Shown: piece by piece, positions 7,027 through 12,893 of the stretch
How the letters are laid out: each line of letters starts with the position of its first letter
Numbering within the stretch: the first letter of the stretch is position 1
DNA from: Chloroflexota bacterium
GTDB lineage: Bacteria > Chloroflexota > Anaerolineae > Aggregatilineales > Phototrophicaceae
Direction: 5' to 3'
NCBI GenBank assembly: GCA_003242205.1
Contig: QGUR01000093.1
Location: 1-14,908, forward strand
DNA length: 14,908 bases
Notes under the pieces: model-generated
The model's input: only the letters and a program-made list of their open reading frames with translations
Database searches by the model: none
Told to the model about the DNA's origin: nothing
Translations under genes and position numbers: made by a program

Positions 7027-8388
7027 CTAATTGACGCGGTCAAGCGCCTGCTGCATGCGCTCGGCAGCGTCGTTCAGAGCCTCTTCAGCGCTCTTCTGAC
7101 CGTTAAGCGCAGCGCCAAGTTCGGGTTCAATCGCGGCGCGCAGCTCGAGCATGGCAACATGCTTGGGTTCCAGAACACCGTATTCGGTAAAGGTCTGGCC
7201 CAGCAAAATATTGGTCGGATAGGTCTCAGGATCGAGTTGAGCCTGCGCGGAGAGTCGAGCCGGCACCTGGCCAGACGAAGCCCAGTCAACCTGATGTTCG
7301 CTCACCCACTGGATCAGCCGCTCGACCGCCTCCAGCTTCTCACCTTCCAGCGTCGCCGGAACCATGAAGGTATGAATACCAAACCAGGTGGCCTTCTGGT
7401 CGCCGAACTGCAACTGCGGCCAGGCCTTCCAGTTGATATCGGTCTGGAGGACCGCAAAGTTACGGAACCACGTGCCGGTCGGAAGCACGGCGACGTTACC
7501 GGCTGCGAAGCCAGCCCAGGTGTCGAAACCGGCAGCGGGCGGCGATACGTTGTATGTGTAAACCAGATCAACGAACTGCTGAAGCGCGAGAATGCTTTCC
7601 GGCGAATTGACGGTCGCCGTCGTGCCATCCTCGCTCAGCATGCTGCCGCCGTGCTGGTGCAGCACCGAGTACCAGTTGACGAACGGCCACTCGCCAACGG
7701 CGAAGCCCCACTGCGCCACGTTTTCAGGATCGAAATCAGGCGAAGCGGCGTTGTTGCCATTCACGTCCAGCGTCAGCTGCTGGAACAGTTCAACCCAACC
7801 TTCATAGGTCGTCGGCGGTTCCATATCCGGATCAACCCCGGCGCGCTCGAAAGCGTCCGTATTAATCCAGAGGCCACGCCCGTGGTTGTCGAGCGGAATG
7901 CCATAGGGAACGCCTTCATAAATCATACCATCGTAGGTCGTTGCCGACAGATCATCCACCGGGAACCAACCGCCGCCATCCGAATACCAACTGCTCAGAT
8001 CCTTCAGCACGCCGTAGCTTGCGAACTGCGCGATTTCGGATGCGTGCAGCAGAATGAGCTCAGGCGGTTGCCCGGCGACGAACGCAGCCTGCAGCTTGGT
8101 GTAAAGCGTGTTCCAGTCTACAATTTCTGTGGTGACGGAAATATCGGGATTTTCTTCGACGAACTGCGCCAGCATCTCGTTGAGCGTCACGCCGTCGGAG
8201 CCAGTCAGGCCATTCCAGAAAGAGATATGCGTGCCGCCCGTACCGAGTTCCGCGATGGCCGGTGTTGGCGAGGGAAGAACCTCCGGCTCGGCCTCTTCTT
8301 CCTGTGCCTGAATCGATACAACCGACATCGACAGCACAAAGATCGACAAAATGGTCACAAGGAACGCAAATAACGGCCGTTTGGACAT
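7027..8388 (-). CDS. Extracellular sugar-binding protein of CUT1 ABC importer (arabino-oligosaccharide predicted)
   Basis: 453 residues, a family-1 (MalE-like) solute-binding protein. The signal peptide covers residues 1-29 (MSKRP, hydrophobic core, QAQ|EEE). An acidic, proline-containing linker follows (EEEAEPEVLPSPTP) and then the bilobal domain beginning THISFWNGLTG. Family hallmarks include the WNTLYTKLQAAFVAGQPPELILLH segment and VPYGIPLDNHGRGLWINTDAF. No lipobox cysteine is present, so it is not an ordinary lipoprotein. The ATG at 8386-8388 has AGGAG 7 nt upstream. It heads the transporter operon, whose predicted promoter lies some 440 bp away next to the LacI-type gene. Ligand is inferred from the arabinan-degrading neighbours. 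Confidence 0.92.
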   Translation of the reverse strand: MSKRPLFAFLVTILSIFVLSMSVVSIQAQEEEAEPEVLPSPTPAIAELGTGGTHISFWNGLTGSDGVTLNEMLAQFVEENPDISVTTEIVDWNTLYTKLQAAFVAGQPPELILLHASEIAQFASYGVLKDLSSWYSDGGGWFPVDDLSATTYDGMIYEGVPYGIPLDNHGRGLWINTDAFERAGVDPDMEPPTTYEGWVELFQQLTLDVNGNNAASPDFDPENVAQWGFAVGEWPFVNWYSVLHQHGGSMLSEDGTTATVNSPESILALQQFVDLVYTYNVSPPAAGFDTWAGFAAGNVAVLPTGTWFRNFAVLQTDINWKAWPQLQFGDQKATWFGIHTFMVPATLEGEKLEAVERLIQWVSEHQVDWASSGQVPARLSAQAQLDPETYPTNILLGQTFTEYGVLEPKHVAMLELRAAIEPELGAALNGQKSAEEALNDAAERMQQALDRVN

Positions 8389-8824
8389 TTTTTACTCCTG
8401 CTTTTATTGAATAGATTTACGGCACCGGACAAAGGTGAACGAGCAGTTTTGACCGGAGCACGGCGAGCTGCCGGTACCGGGCAGCAGTGGCTCCTGACAA
8501 TGCCTCCTTTCGCTGGCAAACGGGTATAGAACCAGTGACGGCACGCGCAACCGGCCTGAGCTACCTGCGCGCGTCGCGGATGAAGTTGGCAGAAACAGCG
8601 GGGAAGCAGGGCGTCGATACGTAGCCGCCACAGGGGCATCAGGCATCTGCACAGGCCCGGAATACCTCGTGGGGATGAAACAAGCGATCTGTGTAAAATC
8701 TGCGTTCACTAGATGCAAACCGGAATAATACTTCACCTGCCAAACACGCAGACGCCCGGACCAGAATCCATGCAACGTCACCGGGATTTAAATTTATGCA
8801 TTCGAATTATGCATTCGAATGCAT
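8389..8824 (-). other. Long untranslated leader of the transporter operon
   Basis: If the promoter at 8832-8860 is the real one, transcripts carry about 437 nt before the binding-protein ATG. No convincing protein is encoded here. The open frames are Ser/Arg-rich, lack good ribosome sites and resemble no family. A GC-rich hairpin GCTGCC...GGCAGC (8467-8485, 7-nt loop) lies about 80 nt before the start codon. No known riboswitch consensus was recognised. Confidence 0.4.
8795..8824. promoter_or_regulatory. Double LacI-type operator in the divergent promoter region
   Basis: The 13-mer TATGCATTCGAAT occurs twice in direct tandem (8795-8807 and 8808-8820). The inner copy is part of a perfect 16-bp palindrome ATGCATTCGAATGCAT (8809-8824). 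The outer copy keeps the core ATTCGAAT (8800-8807) with a poorer right arm. The perfect 14-mer is identical to the arabinanase operator at 525-538. It sits just downstream of the transporter -10 box and its end touches the -35 box of the LacI-type gene, so one binding event could control both directions. Confidence 0.85.
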
Positions 8825-8852
8825 TGACGAGATTAAACCATGAGTTTAGGAT
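8824..8852 (+). promoter_or_regulatory. Predicted promoter of the LacI-family gene
   Basis: TTGACG (8824-8829), a 17-bp spacer and TAGGAT (8847-8852) predict a start near 8859 and a leader of about 48 nt. The -35 box abuts the operator palindrome and the whole element overlaps the opposite-strand transporter promoter, predicting autoregulation. Confidence 0.5.
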
Positions 8853-8860
8853 GATGTCAA
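8832..8860 (-). promoter_or_regulatory. Predicted promoter of the transporter/arabinofuranosidase operon
   Basis: On the minus strand the -35 box TTGACA (8860 to 8855) is perfect, the spacer is 17 bp and the -10 box is TTTAAT (8837 to 8832). The palindromic operator begins 8 bp downstream, nearly the same geometry as at the arabinanase promoter (7 bp). That independent match raises confidence in both. Confidence 0.65.
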
Positions 8861-8906
8861 CCAATTTACAGTTTCCTGTTGAGTAACCAGCGGCATTTCC
8901 ATTAGG

Positions 8907-9971
8907 ATGGCAACTACGATTGTGTCCAACAAAAGAAAACGAAACACCGTGAAACTGAAGTCACCAACGATGTATGACGTCGCTCGCCTTGCAGGCGTAT
9001 CGCAGCCGACGGTATCGCGGGTATTGAGTCAGAGTGAGGATGTATCGCAGATCAGCAAAGAAACCCGGCGGCGCGTCTTAGCGGCGGTTGAGCAGCTCGG
9101 TTACCGGCCCAACGCCGTCGCGCGCAGCCTGCGTACTCAGAAAACACGAACCATTGCCCTGTTACTGGCCGACCTGTCCAACGGGTTCTACCACCCGATC
9201 GCACGAGCAGTGCAGAAGATCGCGCGCGAGCACGACTATGAAGTGCTGATCTCCAGCAGTGATCATTTACATGAAAATGAAATACACTTCTGTGAAATCG
9301 TGCTCAGCCGGGGCATCGACGGCGTGCTCATGGCTCCCCAACGCCTGACCATGGAGGAGCTAAGCCACTACGTGTCGCAAACGAACATCCCGTTCGTCGC
9401 GCTGGGCGAGCATGTCGACCATCCCAATATCGACATTGTCTTTGTGGATGATGAAAAAGCGACGTATGAAACGACCCGGTGGCTGATCGAAGAGCGCGGG
9501 CACAGACGGATCGGCTATTTTGGCGTGCCGCCGTTCCTGCCGCCGGGGCCGGGGCGCACTCGCGGTTTTCTCCGGGCCATGGAAGAGGCGGGGCTAAGCG
9601 TCAATCCGAATCACATGCAGGAAGGCGACTTCACGCTCGAAAGCGGCAAGCAAGCCGCACGGGCGCTGCTGGCCACCGGCGGCAACCTGCCAACCGCGCT
9701 GATGGTCATCAACGACCTGATGGCCATTGGCGCCATCCTGACGCTGCAGGAGGCGGGCCTACGTGTGCCTGATGATATCGCCGTGGTCGGCTTTGACGAT
9801 ATTCCGGAGGCCACCATCGTTCGCCCTGCCCTGACAACCATCGCTCAGGACGCCTACGACATTGGCCAAAAAATGGCGACAGCGCTCTTTGAACGGATCG
9901 AGAATCCTGACATTGGGGAACGCCGCGTCTATGAAAGCACGTACAAACTGATTCCGCGGCAATCCGCCTGA
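8907..9971 (+). CDS. LacI-family transcriptional repressor of the arabinan locus
   Basis: 354 residues. After a basic N-terminal extension comes the LacI helix-turn-helix at 22-41 (MYDVARLAGVSQPTVSRVL) and the minor-groove hinge helix YRPNAVARSL (66-75). A periplasmic-binding-protein-like sensor domain runs from about 82 to the end, with the usual ALMVINDLMAIGAI and VPDDIAVVGFDDIPEA blocks. It is expected to bind the palindromes at 525-538 and 8795-8824 and to release them on binding an arabinose-derived sugar; the inducer is inferred. The start is uncertain. The ATG at 8907 has only AGG directly in front of it, and ATG 8970, just before the helix-turn-helix, is an alternative. It is divergent from the transporter operon and converges, 15 bp apart, with the next minus-strand gene. 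Confidence 0.9.
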   Translation: MATTIVSNKRKRNTVKLKSPTMYDVARLAGVSQPTVSRVLSQSEDVSQISKETRRRVLAAVEQLGYRPNAVARSLRTQKTRTIALLLADLSNGFYHPIARAVQKIAREHDYEVLISSSDHLHENEIHFCEIVLSRGIDGVLMAPQRLTMEELSHYVSQTNIPFVALGEHVDHPNIDIVFVDDEKATYETTRWLIEERGHRRIGYFGVPPFLPPGPGRTRGFLRAMEEAGLSVNPNHMQEGDFTLESGKQAARALLATGGNLPTALMVINDLMAIGAILTLQEAGLRVPDDIAVVGFDDIPEATIVRPALTTIAQDAYDIGQKMATALFERIENPDIGERRVYESTYKLIPRQSA

Positions 9972-9986
9972 TGCAGTCGCTCGCGG

Positions 9987-10649
9987 TCATTCGACGAGTT
10001 GCGGACTCAGCCGGCCACCCGTATTCCGGGCAACCGATGGAGACGCGAATATCGTTACCCGCCGCACAACCGCGTGATAGCTGACCGGCAACACGGCATC
10101 ATCGGTAATTGCTTTGGCCCGCAGCGCAGGCCAGTGCAGTAAGCCCCGGCGCGAATTCGTGGTCACCTGCGGTTTTCCCCACCGCGCAATCAACTCGCCG
10201 GCCAACAGCGCATCGTCTCTCGGCGCTAGTTGAATCGCCATGACCGTCCCGCCGGAAATTTCCACAATGATTTGAGCGATTGGCCCGGTCTCCAGCGCCA
10301 TATAGCAGGGGTGCGTCGGCGGCATCGAATCAAAGCCAAGGCTATCGGCAGGACAGGAGAGCGCTTCTGAAGCGACGAGCCACTCAACTGATCTGCCCAA
10401 CCAACTCTCGTAAAGCGTAATTTCGTCATATATGGCACTGTGACGCCCGGCAGAAATCGCCACCACAACGCCGAACACCAGCCACAAGGTAAGAAATGCA
10501 ACTCCGGCCAGCGCCAGTTGGTTTTCGCGCGGCAGCCGGCTAAACGGGAAGCGTTGGAGGGCCAGCCCAGGCCGGCTCCGCAGCCCGGCGGAAGCTGCAG
10601 AAAGCGGAACAGCCCTCGCCTTCACCACAGGCCCGCTGTTCATCTGCAT
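9987..10649 (-). CDS. Single-TM protein with C-terminal outer domain, function unknown
   Basis: 220 residues, not recognised. A basic cytoplasmic N-terminus of about 44 residues leads to one TM segment (45-67, LALAGVAFLTLWLVFGVVVA). The rest is a soluble domain predicted outside the membrane, with two cysteines (Cys99 and Cys115) that could form a disulfide. A block around HPCYMALETGPIAQIIVEI and ELIARWGKPQ looks like a conserved fold rather than random translation. The open frame continues upstream to 10991. I chose the ATG at 10647-10649 because it comes 8 bp after the stop of the small membrane protein gene; the Arg/Cys-rich upstream part overlaps that gene and looks unnatural. ATG 10643 is also possible. 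Probably co-transcribed with the small gene. Confidence 0.6.
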   Translation of the reverse strand: MQMNSGPVVKARAVPLSAASAGLRSRPGLALQRFPFSRLPRENQLALAGVAFLTLWLVFGVVVAISAGRHSAIYDEITLYESWLGRSVEWLVASEALSCPADSLGFDSMPPTHPCYMALETGPIAQIIVEISGGTVMAIQLAPRDDALLAGELIARWGKPQVTTNSRRGLLHWPALRAKAITDDAVLPVSYHAVVRRVTIFASPSVARNTGGRLSPQLVE

Positions 10650-10657
10650 TCGCCCCG

Positions 10658-10840
10658 TTACCCGACCACTAAGCGCAGGACAATGTGCCAGAGCTGCACC
10701 AGCAGGACGCCGGCGGCGCGAACGGGTTTCGACGTGCGGGCAACCGCCATGCGAACGAACTGCTGGCGCTGAGACTGTCGCAGCAAATAATCCCGACGCT
10801 GTTGATCCAGACGATACTGGTAATCTCCCGGCGTAAACAT
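10658..10840 (-). CDS. Small basic membrane protein, function unknown
   Basis: 60 residues. The start at 10838-10840 is marked by GGGAGG 6 nt upstream, one of the best ribosome sites in the window. The first 40 residues are highly charged and Gln/Arg-rich (YQYRLDQQRRDYLLRQSQRQ), probably an amphipathic helix. The last 20 form a hydrophobic tail (AAGVLLVQLWHIVLRLVVG), suggesting a tail-anchored protein facing the cytoplasm. It lies directly upstream of the one-TM gene (8-bp gap), so the two may work together. The frame opens earlier at 10879, but that ATG lacks a comparable ribosome site. Confidence 0.55.
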   Translation of the reverse strand: MFTPGDYQYRLDQQRRDYLLRQSQRQQFVRMAVARTSKPVRAAGVLLVQLWHIVLRLVVG

Positions 10841-11189
10841 CCTGCACCTCCCTGAATCTTCGGCCAGCCGGAAACTCATCGGATGGATATGGTGATGTCA
10901 GTCGAGACAGCAACGGCTTCGAAACAATCGGTTGCTGGATGTAAGGTTGCGACGTAGCAGTCAGGCGTATTACCACCAGCGTACACGCCAATCAGGGGGG
11001 CTGTCGCCTCCATAAAGTAGGGATTTGGGGGGGATTGTGCAGGGTGTAGCTGAAAAGGCATCCCTCAGGCCGGTCGAAGACCCGGCCAGAGAACGCAAGG
11101 CGCGAGGGCTGCCGTGAGCGAGTGGGCGCAACCGGGGTTAGCTGCACACAAACATGCAGATACCTCCGGCCAGCGTGAAAGTTCAGACG
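10841..11189. other. 350-bp intergenic region with hairpins and G-runs
   Basis: No convincing gene is present. A 7-bp hairpin CAGCAAC...GTTGCTG lies at 10908-10937. G-runs of 6 and 7 lie at 10995-11000 and 11027-11033 with shorter runs nearby. A GC-rich hairpin GGCCGGTC-gaa-GACCCGGCC with one bulged C lies at 11068-11087 and is extended by CTC/GAG. The last could end transcription of the TPR-like gene, although no proper U-tract follows. Together they may be the leader of the small membrane protein gene. Confidence 0.4.
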
Positions 11190-11990
11190 TTATTGCACGG
11201 GGCCGGCGCTAAACAAGTCCGGGATAACGCCGCCATCTGGCGCGGTTCCGGTTGCCGCCGTCTTTGGCAGATATTCCCGTGCGTGCATGACGTGGTTGAT
11301 TTTCGCTTCGATGGCGGCCAGCGACTGGTGCTTGAGCCTGTAATCGTTGGGCAAGTCATTATAGTATTTTCGAGCGAATGACAGTTTCCGGTTTCCCTCG
11401 TCAATAAATCCATTGTAAAGCTCGACCAGCCCCCACGTCTCATACGTATAGCCAAGTGTATAAAGCGAATAGGCGTCGGTGGGGTTCTTCAACAGGTCAA
11501 TCGCCTGTTCGAAATACTGTCGCGCGCGCGCGAAATCGCGCTGCGGCCCCTGCCCAAAATAGAAAGCGGCGATGCCACGAGCCGCCACCACCTTCGCCAG
11601 AGTTGACTGGGCTGATTGCAGCGCGCGCTCATAATAAGCCTCTGCCTGAGTGAAATTCGCGTCGTTGGCAAATTCGAAGGCTAGACGCGCGTATTCTGAT
11701 GATGAGACGGTTCGTGGGATTTTGCGAACCAGATTTTGCGCGCTTTCCAGATAAACGGTTCGTTTGGTATTCAGCAGCGTGCCGGCAAACTCGCGCATCT
11801 GCAGGTCCGTAATGGGCATGACTTTGGTCTGAAACTCCTCCTGCAGGTCGACCAGTTTCGTAATAATGTTGCGTAATTCCTCATGCTGCGCGCTGGTTTG
11901 CTCGATCCGGTGCAACCACCAACCAAACACGCCGGTCAGGAACGCGCCGAGCAGCGCACCGCCAAGCCCTGCGACCAATTCCGGAGACAT
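11190..11990 (-). CDS. Membrane-anchored TPR-like protein
   Basis: 266 residues. One N-terminal TM segment (about 5-26, ELVAGLGGALLGAFLTGVFGWWL) is followed by a helical, probably coiled-coil part (27-60). A series of helix pairs follows (about 90-220) with tetratricopeptide-style spacing, for example FANDANFTQAEAYYERALQSA and DFARARQYFEQAIDLLKNPTDAYSLYTLGYTYE. TPR domains bind partner proteins; the partner is unknown. The start at 11988-11990 is supported by GAGGAGGAAG a few nt upstream and by the TM segment. The frame's extension to 12167 has no such support. It is divergent from the cytochrome/flavoprotein pair, separated by 243 bp that includes a 21-bp inverted repeat. Confidence 0.7.
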   Translation of the reverse strand: MSPELVAGLGGALLGAFLTGVFGWWLHRIEQTSAQHEELRNIITKLVDLQEEFQTKVMPITDLQMREFAGTLLNTKRTVYLESAQNLVRKIPRTVSSSEYARLAFEFANDANFTQAEAYYERALQSAQSTLAKVVAARGIAAFYFGQGPQRDFARARQYFEQAIDLLKNPTDAYSLYTLGYTYETWGLVELYNGFIDEGNRKLSFARKYYNDLPNDYRLKHQSLAAIEAKINHVMHAREYLPKTAATGTAPDGGVIPDLFSAGPVQ

Positions 11991-12088
11991 CAGCTTCCTC
12001 CTCGCCCCCCACCACCACCGAGTCCTGAAAAGGCATATCATACACGACTTTAAGCTTGCATAATGCTCTCTTCGGCAACTCAGGTTAT

Positions 12089-12109
12089 CTGTAGGGAGAT
12101 TCCCTACAG
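12089..12109. promoter_or_regulatory. 21-bp perfect inverted repeat in the divergent region
   Basis: CTGTAGGGA (12089-12097) and TCCCTACAG (12101-12109) are perfectly complementary around the 3-bp spacer gat. On the plus strand CATTTTT follows, as in a terminator, but no plus-strand gene lies upstream within 2 kb. A dimeric regulator site between the TPR-like and cytochrome genes is therefore equally plausible. Its centre would be about 67 bp upstream of the predicted cytochrome transcription start. Confidence 0.6.
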
Positions 12110-12130
12110 CATTTTTCCACTTTCTCCCGA

Positions 12131-12159
12131 CAGACAGCCCTACCCCGCAACCGGATAAT
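12131..12159 (+). promoter_or_regulatory. Possible promoter of the cytochrome/flavoprotein operon
   Basis: CAGACA (12131-12136), a 17-bp spacer and GATAAT (12154-12159) form a moderate sigma-70 match. A 6-bp inverted repeat, CGCAAC...GTTGCG (12146-12151 and 12168-12173), brackets the -10 box. Both could be chance. Confidence 0.4.
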
Positions 12160-12233
12160 GAAGACAAGTTGCGTAGAACATCGGGGCCGGTGCATCAGGC
12201 GCATTCCCGGCTCGGGTTGGGGTAGCGAGTTTC

Positions 12234-12839
12234 ATGACCGAACAGCAATCGAGGAAACGCAGTTTCTTTCGTTTGATCGGGCGAATCCTGCTGGCGCTTG
12301 CCGCCGTCATCGGCATTGTGCTGATCGTCAGCGGCGTGGCAGTTGCCGCTACATGGGGGCATTTCTGGGACTTTCGCATTGGCGACCCGACCTCCGAATC
12401 CTGCGCCAGTTGCCACGTGATGGAACCGTACTTCAACTCGCAGCACGACCCGGTGATGCTGAACAGCGTCCACGCTTCGCACGATGTTGGCTGCGTCGAC
12501 TGCCATGACTACGGGCTTGAGCACCAGATCAACGACACGCTGGCTTACTTGCGTAACGAATATCAGGAGCCGCTGCAACGTGTCGAATATGGCATGGATA
12601 TGTGTTTCGAGTGCCACGTCAGCTATGAGCAACTCGCGCGCCGCACGACCGACCTCGGCGTCACGGACGCTCAGGCGAAAGGGCATGATGCCAACCCGCA
12701 CCAGCCGCCGCACTATTCCAATCTGGAATGTTCCACCTGCCACCGTATCCATCGTCCGTCCACACTCCTGTGTTCGGAATGCCATTCCTATCAGTATCGC
12801 TATCCCGTCGTTATCGAAGCGACTGAAGTTTCTGAGTGA
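12234..12839 (+). CDS. Membrane-anchored pentahaem cytochrome c, NapC/NirT type
   Basis: 201 residues. One TM anchor lies at about 14-40, with the rest outside the membrane. Five CXXCH haem-attachment motifs occur at 57-61, 87-91, 124-128, 166-170 and 180-184. The first is followed by Val-Met (CASCHVM), like the CXXCHXM site of NapC/NrfH proteins, and the fourth by the CHRIHRP context typical of the family's last haem. NapC-type proteins usually carry four haems in about 200 residues, so the fifth, only 14 residues after the fourth, is an addition. The expected role is to take electrons from membrane quinol and pass them to a partner outside the membrane. The flavoprotein encoded 54 bp downstream is the obvious partner. 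Upstream of the ATG there is only a weak GGGG/GAG ribosome site. Confidence 0.92.
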   Translation: MTEQQSRKRSFFRLIGRILLALAAVIGIVLIVSGVAVAATWGHFWDFRIGDPTSESCASCHVMEPYFNSQHDPVMLNSVHASHDVGCVDCHDYGLEHQINDTLAYLRNEYQEPLQRVEYGMDMCFECHVSYEQLARRTTDLGVTDAQAKGHDANPHQPPHYSNLECSTCHRIHRPSTLLCSECHSYQYRYPVVIEATEVSE

Positions 12840-12893
12840 ATCACACTTTTCTAAGCGCCAGCAGCTCGCAGGCTGCAAAAGGAGTTCCAAACA

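Noticed and set aside
7159..8373. 404-codon open frame on the plus strand
   Set aside because: Antisense to the complete sugar-binding protein gene, Arg-rich, no ribosome site and no domain.
8404..8781. 125-codon minus-strand frame in the transporter leader as a possible gene
   Set aside because: Ser/Arg/Pro-rich product, no ribosome site, no hydrophobic or domain pattern.
10995..11044. G-quadruplex as a firm feature
   Set aside because: Four G-runs exist but with loops of about 19, 4 and 8 nt, which is marginal; mentioned only as part of the intergenic region.
10876..11061. 61-codon minus-strand frame overlapping the next frame by ATGA
   Set aside because: The overlap suggests coupling, but there is no ribosome site, codon choice differs from neighbouring genes, and the following frame has a better start at 10840. 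Kept only as a possibility.
11064..11110. Resemblance to a c-di-GMP-I riboswitch (AACGCAAGGC segment after a hairpin)
   Set aside because: The GCAAACC block and the second conserved stem expected for that class are missing; only a short string is similar.
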